A program made the position numbers and the translations under genes. The notes under the pieces were generated by a model that was given only the letters and a program-made list of their open reading frames with translations, made no database searches and was not told the origin of the DNA. A stretch of DNA of 64,000 nucleotides. Source: Corynebacterium incognita (GTDB lineage Bacteria > Actinomycetota > Actinomycetes > Mycobacteriales > Mycobacteriaceae). The DNA lies in assembly GCF_014217255.1 (NCBI RefSeq), contig NZ_CP059404.1:806001-870000 (forward strand), given 5' to 3'. Of the stretch, positions 51,965 to 60,263 are shown in pieces (position 1 is the stretch's first letter; every line of letters starts with the position of its first letter).

Positions 51965-53377
51965 ATGGCTAAAAAGTCCCGTCCCGTGCACACCTGTTCT
52001 GAGTGTGACTACGTATCTCCCAAGTGGTTGGGTCGTTGCCCCGAGTGTGGCTCGTGGGGCACGCTCGTGGAGTCCGCGCCGAGCGCCTTCGACGGCAAAG
52101 GCGGGGCCGGGGTGGCCGCGGCCGCGGTGGGCGGCCAGCTGGTCAAGGGGCTCACCCCCACCGCCCCGGCGCAGCCGATCACGGCGGTGAAAGCCACGGC
52201 GTCCGCCGCGCTGCGTTCCGGCATTGGGGAACTGGACCGGGTGCTGGGACGCGGCATCGTGCCAGGTTCCGTGGTGCTCATGGCGGGCGAGCCGGGCGTG
52301 GGCAAGTCCACTCTGCTCCTGGAGGTGGCCTCGCGGTGGGCGCAGGAAAAGGACGTACAAGGCGCGCCGCGGCGCGCCTTGTACGTCACTGCGGAGGAGT
52401 CCGCGGGGCAGGTGCGCGCCCGCGCCGAACGCACAGACGCGCTGCATGAGACGCTGTTTCTGGCTGCCGAGTCCAACCTGGACGTGGTGTTCGGGCACGT
52501 GGAACAGCTCAAGCCTTCGCTGCTCATCGTGGACTCTGTGCAGACCATGCACGCCGCGGGCGTGGAGGGCGTGGCCGGCGGCGTGGCCCAGTCCCGGGCG
52601 GTGACCGCCGCGCTGACCACGCTGGCCAAGACCACCGGCATCCCCATCCTGCTCGTGGGACACGTGACCAAGGACGGCAATGTGGCGGGCCCGCGGGTAC
52701 TGGAGCACCTCGTGGACGTTGTCTTGAATTTTGAAGGCGATAGGCAGTCCAGTCTGCGCATGTTGCGCGGCATCAAAAACCGCTTCGGCGCCACGGACGA
52801 GGTGGGCTGCTTCGAGCAGACCGCCGCGGGCATCAAGGAGGTTCCGGACCCGTCGGGGCTGTTCCTGTCGCACCGCGGGAATACCCCGGACGGTTCCGCG
52901 GTGACGGTGGCCATGGACGGCGTGCGCCCCATCGTCGCGGAGGTACAGGCGTTGACGGTAGATCCGGTGGCCAAGAACCCGCGCCGCGTCGTCACAGGCT
53001 TAGACCACAACCGCGTGCCCATGGTGCTCGCGGTCCTGCAGGCGCGTGCGGGCCAGCGCACCAATGACAAGGATGCCTACGTGGCCACGGTTGGCGGCAT
53101 GCGCATCAACGAGACCGCCACGGATCTGGCGGTGGCGCTGGCTACCTGGTCCTCGCTGCACGAGCACTCGTTGCCGCCGAAGACCGTGGTCATCGGCGAG
53201 GTCGGCCTGGCCGGCGAGCTGCGCCGCGTGCCCAATCTGGAACGCCGCCTCAGCGAAGCCGCGCGGCTGGGATACAAAAACGCCATCGCCCCGGCCGGAG
53301 AAAAGGTCTCTATACCGGGGCTCAGGGTGCGCCAGGCCGCAACTCTCAGCGAGGCCATCGCGCTGCTCGAGGACTGA
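51965..53377 (+). CDS. radA: DNA repair protein RadA (Sms), with an 18-bp in-frame inverted duplication
   Basis: RadA is a RecA-like helicase that drives branch migration in recombinational repair. The 470-residue protein has the zinc finger CSECDYVSPKWLGRCPEC, Walker A GEPGVGKSTLL (about 113), the RadA motif KNRFGATDEVG (about 272) and a C-terminal Lon-protease-like domain (VGGMRINETATDLAV, VVIGEVGLAGELRRV). After WAQEK an insertion DVQGAP precedes RRALYVTAEES; the bases encoding it are the exact reverse complement of the next six codons, producing a 36-bp palindrome at 52352-52387. Mycobacterial RadA lacks this insertion as far as I recall. The frame remains open, so the protein is likely functional. 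disA, which follows radA in M. tuberculosis, is absent here. Confidence 0.94.
   Translation: MAKKSRPVHTCSECDYVSPKWLGRCPECGSWGTLVESAPSAFDGKGGAGVAAAAVGGQLVKGLTPTAPAQPITAVKATASAALRSGIGELDRVLGRGIVPGSVVLMAGEPGVGKSTLLLEVASRWAQEKDVQGAPRRALYVTAEESAGQVRARAERTDALHETLFLAAESNLDVVFGHVEQLKPSLLIVDSVQTMHAAGVEGVAGGVAQSRAVTAALTTLAKTTGIPILLVGHVTKDGNVAGPRVLEHLVDVVLNFEGDRQSSLRMLRGIKNRFGATDEVGCFEQTAAGIKEVPDPSGLFLSHRGNTPDGSAVTVAMDGVRPIVAEVQALTVDPVAKNPRRVVTGLDHNRVPMVLAVLQARAGQRTNDKDAYVATVGGMRINETATDLAVALATWSSLHEHSLPPKTVVIGEVGLAGELRRVPNLERRLSEAARLGYKNAIAPAGEKVSIPGLRVRQAATLSEAIALLED
52352..52387. repeat. Perfect 36-bp palindrome inside radA
   Basis: Left arm GACGTACAAGGCGCGCCG, right arm its exact complement, with no loop. 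It is in frame: six codons DVQGAP, then RRALYV. The right arm encodes the conserved strand, so the left arm is the likely newcomer. Confidence 0.95.
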
Positions 53378-53390
53378 CGAAAGCTCGGTC

Positions 53391-54128
53391 CTAGCGCAGG
53401 TTAAACGTCAGCGCGGGCGACGGGTTGTTGCCGATGACCGTGTGCAGGAAGTAGCCACCCGCGGGTGCAGGCTTGCGGTCACGGCACTGCTCCGGGGCGG
53501 AGCCCATGCGGGACCACACGGCCTCGAAGTGGCGTTTCTTGCCCGCTTCGAACTTCTCCTCACCCGTGAGCACCGACGGGTAGCAGTCCGTATCGGACCA
53601 CACGCGCTTATTGGTGGACAGGTCGTAGACCTCGAAACGCAGCTCGTCCTTGTCCAGGTCAATCTCGCAATCAGAGGACGTGGGATTGTCCACCGTCATG
53701 TAAAAGGTGGGCTGCTGACCCTTCTTGTAGGTGGACTCATCGCTGGATGCGGTGATCTTCAGGTCCTCGAGCTTGCAGGACTTCTTGTCCTTGGAGTGCT
53801 TCTTTTTGTCCGCGTCTTCGTACGGCGAGGGCTTGGCGGCGGACGTGGACTCAGTGTTCTCGGTATTCTCGGTATTCTCGGTCGCAGGCGCGGACTCAGT
53901 AGCTGGAGCGTCCGTGGCCGGGGAGTCAGACGCAGGGGTGGTCAACTCCGCGGTGGCCGCGGTGTCGGTAGCGTTAGTTCCTTCCGCCTGGTCGCCGCCC
54001 TTGCCACCGAACGCCGCCGTCAAACCCCAGATGAGCAGGGCAATGACAACAAGCAAGATCACCAGCGCGGCCACGCGGCGGCGCACGTAGATCTCGCGGG
54101 GCAAGCGGCGAGGAGACTGTTTAGACAC
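53391..54128 (-). CDS. Conserved single-pass membrane protein with Pro/Thr-rich linker (Rv3587c-like)
   Basis: The 245-residue protein starts MSKQSPRRLPREIYVRRRVAAL, followed by one TM segment (ALVILLVVIALLIWGLTAAFG). It continues with a Thr/Ala/Ser/Glu-rich linker that includes TENTENTENTES repeats, and an extracytoplasmic domain with CKLEDLKITASSDESTYKKGQQPTFYMTVDNPTS and two further cysteines. The equivalent gene in M. tuberculosis (Rv3587c) lies near radA. The ORF starts further up at 54155, but TAACAT is 7 nt before GTG 54128. It converges with radA, 13 bp apart. Function is unknown; the domain resembles DUF4352-like or Ig-like extracellular folds. Confidence 0.77.
   Translation of the reverse strand: MSKQSPRRLPREIYVRRRVAALVILLVVIALLIWGLTAAFGGKGGDQAEGTNATDTAATAELTTPASDSPATDAPATESAPATENTENTENTESTSAAKPSPYEDADKKKHSKDKKSCKLEDLKITASSDESTYKKGQQPTFYMTVDNPTSSDCEIDLDKDELRFEVYDLSTNKRVWSDTDCYPSVLTGEEKFEAGKKRHFEAVWSRMGSAPEQCRDRKPAPAGGYFLHTVIGNNPSPALTFNLR
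53854..53880 (-). repeat. Three 9-bp tandem repeats encoding NTE
   Basis: Three consecutive copies of a GTATTCTCG-type unit (the first is GTGTTCTCG) code for repeated Asn-Thr-Glu in the linker. Copy number may vary between strains. Confidence 0.7.
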
Positions 54129-54135
54129 AATCCTT

Positions 54136-54141
54136 ATGTTA
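54136..54141 (-). promoter_or_regulatory. -10 element of the Rv3587c-like gene
   Basis: TAACAT, then 7 nt, then GTG at 54128. AAGGA is in the spacer, but only 2 nt from the GTG. Confidence 0.5.
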
Positions 54142-54215
54142 AAGGGCGCCCTCACCCCAACTTGGCAAGCGGCGCCCGCGTGTCTTAACTACCTAGCGGC
54201 AGGCGTAGCCCTGTA

Positions 54216-54839
54216 CTAGGCCACGCCATCCAGGACGATCTCTTCTACTTTGCCGTCGCCGAGCAGGTAGCGCAGGCCGACGATGCCCATCGAGCCGTCG
54301 GCAAGCTTTTCCTGCAGCTTCGGCGAGCGGGCCCGCAACAGCTCCACGATCTGCACCACGTGCTCGCGCTCGACGTCCGCGCTTTCCGCGCTTCCCGCGC
54401 GCTGCGCCAGCTTCGTAGACAGCGCCACCTGCTCCACGATGGTGCGCTGGTAGCCCTGCGGCACGTCCGCGCCGCCGAGCACGCCAGCGGTGGCCTTCAC
54501 CGCGCCGCAGGACTCGTGGCCCATGACCACGAGCAGGCTGGCGCCTAAGTTCTCCACCGCGAATTCCACCGACGCCAGCACCGCATTGTCCAGCACCTGA
54601 CCGGCGGTGCGGATCACGAAGGCATCGCCAAGCCCGAGGTCAAACACGAGCTCCGCCGGCACCCGCGAATCCGAGCACGACAGCACCACCACGCGCGGGT
54701 CCTGGCCCTCGACGAGCAGGCTGCGGCGCTGGGTATCGGTGTTGGGGCGCTGCGGGTTGTCCGCGGCGAAGCGGGCGTTGCCTTCCTTCAACGCGTCCCA
54801 AACGTGCTGTGGTGTAGTTGCGGAATCAATAGAAGTCAT
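54216..54839 (-). CDS. Beta-class carbonic anhydrase
   Basis: Interconverts CO2 and bicarbonate. The 207-residue protein has the zinc ligands of beta-carbonic anhydrase: CSDSRVPAE (Cys, Asp-Arg dyad) and VMGHESCGAVKA (His, Cys), with VIRTAGQVLDNAVLASVEFAVENLG between. The ORF opens at 54857, but TATACT is 7 nt before ATG 54839 (MTSIDSATTPQ). The gene corresponds in position to canB near mutY in M. tuberculosis (Rv3588c-Rv3589 region). It is divergent from mutY; their -10 elements almost touch. Confidence 0.95.
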   Translation of the reverse strand: MTSIDSATTPQHVWDALKEGNARFAADNPQRPNTDTQRRSLLVEGQDPRVVVLSCSDSRVPAELVFDLGLGDAFVIRTAGQVLDNAVLASVEFAVENLGASLLVVMGHESCGAVKATAGVLGGADVPQGYQRTIVEQVALSTKLAQRAGSAESADVEREHVVQIVELLRARSPKLQEKLADGSMGIVGLRYLLGDGKVEEIVLDGVA

Positions 54840-54846
54840 GGGCTTT

Positions 54847-54852
54847 AGTATA
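54847..54852 (-). promoter_or_regulatory. -10 element of the carbonic anhydrase gene
   Basis: TATACT, then 7 nt, then ATG at 54839. Another TATACT on the + strand (54859-54864) lies 12 nt before the mutY ATG and may drive it. Confidence 0.65.
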
Positions 54853-54876
54853 AGCACCTATACTTATGCCCCGACT

Positions 54877-55773
54877 ATGAATTCCCCACTGTCTACCGCT
54901 GATATCCGCGCAATATTGTCCTGGTTCGATGCCAACGAACGCGATCTCCCCTGGCGACGCCCCGGCACCTCCGCGTGGGGCGTCCTCCTCTCGGAGGTCA
55001 TGAGCCAACAGACACCAGTGGCGCGCGTGGCGCCGCAGTGGGAGGAGTGGATGCGGCGCTGGCCCACGCCCGCGGACTTCGCGGCGGCGGATAAGGCCAG
55101 CGTGCTGCGGGCGTGGGATCGGCTGGGCTACCCGCGGCGCGCGCTGCGTCTGCATGCGGCGGCGCAGGCCATCCGCGACGAACATGGCGGGGTGGTGCCC
55201 GACGACGTCGATGAGCTCCTGGCGCTGCCGGGCATCGGCGACTACACGGCGCGAGCGGTGGCGTGCTTCGCCTTCGGCCGCAACGTGCCGGTGGTGGATA
55301 CGAACGTGCGCCGGGTCCACGCCCGCGCGGTGACGGGCGTGTTCCTGCAGCCTGCGGCGTCACGCAAGGAGCTGGCGCAGGTGGCGCCGCTTCTCGACGC
55401 CGCCGGGGCTCGCGGCCCCCGTTTATCCGCGGCGTTGATGGAGCTGGGCGCGCTGGTGTGCACGGCGAAGAACCCAGACTGCGGGGTCTGCCCGCTAAAG
55501 GCTTCCTGCGCGTGGCAGCGGGCGGGGTGTCCGCAACCGTCGGCGGACGAGGCGGCGCAGGCGAAGCGGCGGGGGCAGAAAATCGAGGGCACGGACCGGC
55601 AGGTGCGCGGCAAGATCATGGCGGTGCTGCGCGCGGCGGAGGCACCGGTGGCCCAGGCCGACATCGACGCGATATGGCCCGACGCCGCGCAGCGCTCCCG
55701 AGCGCTGTACTCCCTGCTCGAGGATGGCCTCGCGGAGCAGGACGACGACGGGCGCTTCAGCCTGCCGCGGTGA
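54877..55773 (+). CDS. mutY: A/G-specific adenine glycosylase
   Basis: MutY removes adenine mispaired with 8-oxoguanine. The 298-residue protein has the catalytic Glu in LSEVMSQQTPVARV, the helix-hairpin-helix LPGIGDYTARAV, the catalytic Asp in VVDTNVRRVHAR, and a [4Fe-4S] motif with C-X6-C-X2-C-X5-C in CTAKNPDCGVCPLKASC. It lacks the C-terminal MutT-like domain seen in E. coli; instead the end resembles a short winged-helix (MAVLRAAEAPVAQADIDAIW). ATG 54877 fits the homologous start. Length is close to mycobacterial MutY. Confidence 0.95.
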   Translation: MNSPLSTADIRAILSWFDANERDLPWRRPGTSAWGVLLSEVMSQQTPVARVAPQWEEWMRRWPTPADFAAADKASVLRAWDRLGYPRRALRLHAAAQAIRDEHGGVVPDDVDELLALPGIGDYTARAVACFAFGRNVPVVDTNVRRVHARAVTGVFLQPAASRKELAQVAPLLDAAGARGPRLSAALMELGALVCTAKNPDCGVCPLKASCAWQRAGCPQPSADEAAQAKRRGQKIEGTDRQVRGKIMAVLRAAEAPVAQADIDAIWPDAAQRSRALYSLLEDGLAEQDDDGRFSLPR

Positions 55774-55799
55774 TCCTTGTAGCTGGCGCCCTTGTGGCT

Positions 55800-55825
55800 G
55801 GCGGTGGCGCTTTAGCGCCACCGCC
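55800..55825. terminator. Hairpin between mutY and the DUF4236 gene
   Basis: A perfect 12-bp stem (GGCGGTGGCGCT / AGCGCCACCGCC) around a 2-nt loop includes the DUF4236 stop codon, with the genes convergent. A two-base loop is unusually tight. Confidence 0.5.
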
Positions 55826-55982
55826 CCCGAAAATTGAGGCCACCTGGCAGGTTGACGTAGTAGCCGCCGCGGCTGTTGATGGTCACGGGACCAATTTTGG
55901 TGGAGCCGGACGCTCCGGAACCGGAGAGGTTGATCCAGCTGTTCTTGCCCATTTTTTGTCGTTTGCGAAAATACAGACCCAT
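55812..55982 (-). CDS. DUF4236-family small protein
   Basis: The 56-residue product begins MGLYFRKRQKMGKNSWINLSGSGASGST and ends with GPVTINSRGGYYVNLPGGLNFRGRW. The FRKR start, the NLSGSGAS core and the following glycine-rich strand are the DUF4236 pattern (small proteins of unknown function, often with an xSKSG motif). TAGAAT lies 8 nt before ATG 55982. It is divergent from the lipase gene (39 bp between starts) and converges with mutY. No signal peptide or TM segment is present. A longer reading of the frame overlaps the lipase antisense and is not credible. Confidence 0.72.
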   Translation of the reverse strand: MGLYFRKRQKMGKNSWINLSGSGASGSTKIGPVTINSRGGYYVNLPGGLNFRGRWR

Positions 55983-55990
55983 GGCGATGT

Positions 55991-55996
55991 ATTCTA
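55991..55996 (-). promoter_or_regulatory. -10 element of the DUF4236 gene
   Basis: TAGAAT, then 8 nt, then ATG at 55982. Confidence 0.55.
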
Positions 55997-56009
55997 GCGC
56001 ACCACCGTT

Positions 56010-56015
56010 TAGTCT
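56010..56015 (+). promoter_or_regulatory. -10 element of the lipase gene
   Basis: TAGTCT, then 6 nt, then GTG at 56022. It is divergent from the DUF4236 -10, 13 bp away. Confidence 0.55.
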
Positions 56016-56021
56016 AAGTGC

Positions 56022-57284
56022 GTGAACTTTTCTGCATCTCTGATTCGCTCTCTCTTGGCAACACTGACGATCCTCGCCGTGGTGGTGGGTCTGGCGCCGG
56101 TTGCCGCCGCGGCGTCGGCGGGCACGGCGGGCACAGTGCCGGGGACCGTGCTGGGTTCGCGCCCGGCTAGCCACCTGGTGGAGTACGGTTCCAGCGGCAA
56201 CCGCGTGCGGGCCACAAAGTTCCGCTATCTGTCCACCACGCAACACGGCGACGCGGCACAAGTGACCGGAATGCTGTTCGAGCCGTCCGTTCCGTGGCGC
56301 GGGCGCGGCGAGCGCCCCACCGTCATCATGGCGCCGGGGACGCGCGGGGCGGGCGACACGTGCGCGCCGTCGCGATCGCACTTCCTCATCGGCAGCTTCG
56401 AGCGCGGGCACCTCAATGCCAACTACGAATACGGCACGCAGGTGCCATTCGTGGAGCACGGCGTGCGGGTGATTGTCACCGACTACATCGGGCTGGGCAC
56501 GCCGGGGCACCACACGTACGTCAACAACATTGAGTCCGCGCACGCGGTGCTGGATGCGGCGCGGGCGGGCCTCAAGCTGGCGGGCGCGGGTGCCGATGCG
56601 CCGGTGGGCTTCTTCGGCTACTCGCAGGGCGGCGGTTCCGCGGCGGCGGCAGCCGAACACGCCGCGACCTACGCGCCGGACCTCAACGTCAAGGGCACCT
56701 ACGCGGGCGCCCCAGTGGCCGACCTCTCCGCGGTGATGCACGCGGTGGACGGCGGCGACATCGCCCACGTCATGGGCTACGGGATTAACGGCTTCGCGTC
56801 GCGCGATGCGGAATTCCGCGCGGAGATTTTCCGCAACCTCAACGCGCGCGGTAAACGCTTTCTGCGTTCGGCGGCGTTCGCGTGCGTGGGCGACTCGATT
56901 GCGACGTGGGGCTTTACGGATTCGCGCTCGCTGACTAAGACGGGCGAGTCCTTCGGCGACCTGATGGACCGCAACGACGGCCTGCGCCGCGTGCTGCGCG
57001 AGCAGAAGCTGGGGTATCGCCGGCTCAACGCGCCGATGCTCATTGGCGCGACACCGACGGACCAGACGGTCCCCTACCGCCAGGCGCGCCAGCTGGGCCA
57101 GCGCCACTGTGCGGCGGGTGAGAACATCACGTTCCTGCCCGTGCACACCGGCGGCCCGGTGCGCAAGACCGCGGCCAACCACGCCACCGGCTACCTGCTC
57201 TCCGCACCGCAGGGCGTGGACTTCCTCCTAGACCGCTTCAACGGCAAAGCCGCGCACAGTAACTGCGCGCGGCTGCTGGGTTAG
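56022..57284 (+). CDS. Secreted LIP-family lipase
   Basis: A secreted alpha/beta-hydrolase of the LIP (Candida lipase A-like, PF03583) family, which hydrolyses esters of fatty acids. The 420-residue protein has a signal peptide (LATLTILAVVVGLAPVAAAASA), VIMAPGTRGAGDTCAPS, the nucleophile GYSQGGGSAAAAAEH, an Asp in GATPTDQTVPYRQ and candidate His residues in PVHTGGPV and AANHATGY. The start is GTG 56022. The family is common in corynebacteria that use skin or host lipids, though that niche is inference here. There is no clear operon partner. Confidence 0.89.
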   Translation: MNFSASLIRSLLATLTILAVVVGLAPVAAAASAGTAGTVPGTVLGSRPASHLVEYGSSGNRVRATKFRYLSTTQHGDAAQVTGMLFEPSVPWRGRGERPTVIMAPGTRGAGDTCAPSRSHFLIGSFERGHLNANYEYGTQVPFVEHGVRVIVTDYIGLGTPGHHTYVNNIESAHAVLDAARAGLKLAGAGADAPVGFFGYSQGGGSAAAAAEHAATYAPDLNVKGTYAGAPVADLSAVMHAVDGGDIAHVMGYGINGFASRDAEFRAEIFRNLNARGKRFLRSAAFACVGDSIATWGFTDSRSLTKTGESFGDLMDRNDGLRRVLREQKLGYRRLNAPMLIGATPTDQTVPYRQARQLGQRHCAAGENITFLPVHTGGPVRKTAANHATGYLLSAPQGVDFLLDRFNGKAAHSNCARLLG

Positions 57285-57326
57285 CGTCGCTCGGGTTTTG
57301 GCTAAGCGGGCCGGGCTGCGTGAGCG

Positions 57327-60032
57327 CTACTCGGTGGCGGCGCCACCCTCAGGCTTGGAGGAGCCGGGGCCCACGATGTCCTTCTGCACGGAACCGCCGG
57401 GGACGAGCACCTGATCGGACTCGCCGTCGGAGTCGCGGGTCTCGGTATCGCCGTCGGTGCCGAAGGTGTCCTGCGGCAGCGGGCGCGGACGCGGGGTGAA
57501 CGTGAAGGTCGCGCCCTTGTCGTCCTTGGACTCGCCGTCCCAGCCCTCGACGTCCACCGTCACGATTTCGCCGGCACCCAACTCGCCGAAGAGGATCTTC
57601 TCCGACAGGGTGTCCTCGATTTCGCGCTGAATGGTACGACGCAGCGGACGCGCGCCGAGCACCGGGTCAAAGCCGCGCTGCGCCAGCAGGTTGCGGGCCT
57701 TCTCGGTGAGCTCGATGCCCATATCCTTCTCGGCCAGCTGCTTGTCGGTGCGCGCGATGAGCAGGTCCACCATCTTGACGATGTCCTCGCGAGTGAGCTG
57801 GTGGAAGACCACCACGTCGTCGATACGGTTGAGGAACTCGGGGCGGAAGTGCTTCTTCAGCTCGTCGTTGACCTTGTTCTTCATCCGCTCGTACTGCGCA
57901 GTGGAATCCGTCTCGTTGTCCGAGGTGAAGCCCAGGCCCACGGCCTTGGAGATGTCCTGGGTGCCCAGGTTGGAGGTGAAGATGAGCACGGTGTTCTTGA
58001 AGTCCACCACGCGGCCCTGGCCGTCGGTCAAGCGGCCTTCCTCCAGCACCTGGAGCAGGGTGTTGTAAATCTCCTTGTGAGCCTTCTCAATCTCGTCGAA
58101 GAGCACCACGGAGAACGGCTTGCGGCGCACCTTCTCGGTGAGCTGGCCACCATCCTCGTGGCCGACGTAGCCCGGAGGGGCACCGAAGAGACGGGAGGCG
58201 GTAAAGCGATCGTGGAACTCGCCCATGTCGATGGAAATCAGGGAGTCCTCGTCGCCGAACAGGAACTCTGCGAGCGCCTTGGACAGCTCCGTCTTACCCA
58301 CACCGGACGGGCCGGCGAAGATGAAGGAACCGGACGGGCGCTTCGGGTCCTTGAGGCCGGCGCGGGTGCGTCGGATAGCACGGGAGACGGACTTGACCGC
58401 CTCGTCCTGGCCGATGATGCGCTTATGCAGTACGTCTTCCATGTTGAGCAGGCGCGAGGTCTCGGACTCGGTGAGCTTGAAGACCGGGATGCCGGTCCAG
58501 TGTGCGAGCACCTCGGCGATCTGGTCCTCGCCCACCTCGGCGATGTCCTGGAGGTCGCCGGAGCGCCACTCCTGTTCCTTCTCGGAGCGCTCCTCGGTGA
58601 GCTGGCGCTCCTGCTCGCGCAGGTCGGCTGCCTTCTCGAAGTCCTGGGCGTCGATGGCCGCTTCCTTCTCGGCGCGCAGGGCAGCGATGCGGTCGTCGAC
58701 CTCCTGCAGGCCCTTCGGCGCGGTCATGCGCTTGATGCGCATGCGAGCGCCGGCCTCGTCGAGCAGGTCGACGGCCTTGTCCGGCAGGAAGCGGTCATTA
58801 ATGTAGCGGTCCGACAGGCTGGCGGCGGCGCGCAGCGCCTCGTCGGTGTAGGAGACGCGGTGGTGCGCCTCGTAGCGGTCGCGCAGGCCCTTGAGGATCT
58901 CCACGGTGTCCTCGAGGGAAGGCTCGCCCACCTGCACCGGCTGGAAGCGGCGCTCCAGGGCAGCGTCCTTCTCGATGTGCTTGCGGTACTCCTCGAGCGT
59001 GGTCGCGCCGATGGTCTGCAGCTCGCCGCGGGCCAGCTTCGGCTTGAGCAAGCTGGCAGCGTCGATGGCCCCCTCGGCCGCGCCGGCGCCTACGAGGGAG
59101 TGAATCTCGTCGATGAACAAGATGATGTCGCCGCGCTGGTTAATTTCCTTGAGGACCTTCTTCAGTCGCTCCTCGAAGTCACCGCGGTAGCGGGAGCCGG
59201 CGATAAGGGAACCCAGGTCCAGGGAGTACACCTGCTTGTCCTTCAGGGTCTCTGGGACCTTGCCGTTGACAATGTCCAGGGCGAGGCCCTCGACCACGGC
59301 GGTCTTACCCACGCCAGGTTCACCGATGAGCACCGGGTTGTTCTTGGTGCGGCGCGAGAGCACCTGCATGATGCGCTCAATTTCGGAAGCGCGGCCCACC
59401 ACGGGGTCCAGCTTGCCTTCCTTCGCCGCCTTGGTCAGGTTGCGGCCGAACTGGTCCAGCACCAGCGAGTTGGAGCGGTCCCCGCCCTGGTTCTGGTTGC
59501 CGGACATGGAGCGCCCCAGGGAGCCTGCCGACGCCGCGCCTGCCCCCACCGGGCCTGCGCCAGCCATGCCGTTCCCGCCCTCTTCCTGGTTACCCTCGTA
59601 ACCGGACAGCAGCTGAATAACGGTCTGCCGCACGCGCGGCAGGTCAGCGCCGAGCTTGGTCAGGACCTGTGCGGCTACGCCCTCGCCCTCGCGGATGAGG
59701 CCGAGCAGCAGGAACTCAGTACCGATGTACTTGTGGCCCATCTGCAGACCCTCGCGCAGGGAGAGCTCCAAGACCTTCTTGGCGCGCGGGGTGAACGGGA
59801 TGTGGCCCGTCGGCGGCTGGTTGCCGTGGCCGATAATCTCTTCCACCTCGCGGCGGACGTCCTCGAGCTGGATGCCCATGGACTCCAGGGCCTTGGCGGC
59901 CACGCCTTCGCCCTCGCTAATCAGGCCCAGCAGGATGTGCTCGGTGCCGATGTAGTTGTGGTTGAGCATGCGCGCCTCTTCTTGCGCCAAAACGATGACG
60001 CGGCGGGCGCGGTCTGTAAACCGTTCAAACAT
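57327..60032 (-). CDS. clpC: ATP-dependent Clp protease ATPase subunit ClpC
   Basis: ClpC unfolds proteins and feeds them to the ClpP protease. The 901-residue protein starts [21 protein letters not shown], with two N-terminal Clp repeats (about 1-150). AAA1 follows ([27 protein letters not shown]), then a UVR-type middle segment ([17 protein letters not shown]) and AAA2 ([28 protein letters not shown]). A GLGF loop for ClpP contact and an acidic, low-complexity tail of about 70 residues complete it. The frame is open to 60281 but homology begins at ATG 60032; AGGGGA lies upstream and TAGTAT is a possible -10. No ClgR site was recognised. Identity is certain. Confidence 0.97.
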   Translation of the reverse strand: MFERFTDRARRVIVLAQEEARMLNHNYIGTEHILLGLISEGEGVAAKALESMGIQLEDVRREVEEIIGHGNQPPTGHIPFTPRAKKVLELSLREGLQMGHKYIGTEFLLLGLIREGEGVAAQVLTKLGADLPRVRQTVIQLLSGYEGNQEEGGNGMAGAGPVGAGAASAGSLGRSMSGNQNQGGDRSNSLVLDQFGRNLTKAAKEGKLDPVVGRASEIERIMQVLSRRTKNNPVLIGEPGVGKTAVVEGLALDIVNGKVPETLKDKQVYSLDLGSLIAGSRYRGDFEERLKKVLKEINQRGDIILFIDEIHSLVGAGAAEGAIDAASLLKPKLARGELQTIGATTLEEYRKHIEKDAALERRFQPVQVGEPSLEDTVEILKGLRDRYEAHHRVSYTDEALRAAASLSDRYINDRFLPDKAVDLLDEAGARMRIKRMTAPKGLQEVDDRIAALRAEKEAAIDAQDFEKAADLREQERQLTEERSEKEQEWRSGDLQDIAEVGEDQIAEVLAHWTGIPVFKLTESETSRLLNMEDVLHKRIIGQDEAVKSVSRAIRRTRAGLKDPKRPSGSFIFAGPSGVGKTELSKALAEFLFGDEDSLISIDMGEFHDRFTASRLFGAPPGYVGHEDGGQLTEKVRRKPFSVVLFDEIEKAHKEIYNTLLQVLEEGRLTDGQGRVVDFKNTVLIFTSNLGTQDISKAVGLGFTSDNETDSTAQYERMKNKVNDELKKHFRPEFLNRIDDVVVFHQLTREDIVKMVDLLIARTDKQLAEKDMGIELTEKARNLLAQRGFDPVLGARPLRRTIQREIEDTLSEKILFGELGAGEIVTVDVEGWDGESKDDKGATFTFTPRPRPLPQDTFGTDGDTETRDSDGESDQVLVPGGSVQKDIVGPGSSKPEGGAATE

Positions 60033-60250
60033 GTTTCGCTGTCCCCTAGATACTAAAGATGTTTTTCGCTTATACCCACCATAACGCCCGGCCCCGCGAA
60101 CCCATCCACCGTTTCCTGATCCGCAACGTGAGTTCGCGCCCTTTACGCAGCTCATCGTCCATGTACGCCCATAGCGAACACCGCGCCGCCGGCCCTGCGG
60201 AGCGGAAGAATTCAATCCCCGAAAGCCCAGCGGGGGCGTCGGCAAGCCAC

Positions 60251-60256
60251 TACCCT
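60251..60256 (+). promoter_or_regulatory. -10 element of the FAD/Fe-S dehydrogenase gene
   Basis: TACCCT, then 7 nt, then ATG at 60264. Confidence 0.55.
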
Positions 60257-60263
60257 GTGCACC

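Noticed and set aside
53854..53880. Phase-variable repeat controlling the Rv3587c-like gene
   Set aside because: Units are 9 bp, so copy changes keep the frame; it could alter linker length but not switch expression.
55812..57182. 456-codon open frame on the minus strand ending at 55812
   Set aside because: Only the last 56 codons (from 55982) look like a protein family; the rest is antisense to the lipase gene.
57801..60056. 751-codon open frame opposite clpC
   Set aside because: Shadow of clpC; low-complexity Leu/Val/Glu/Gly sequence and no ribosome binding site.
60033..60263. ClgR or heat-shock operator upstream of clpC
   Set aside because: I looked for a CGCTNANNGCG-like or HAIR-like site and saw none.
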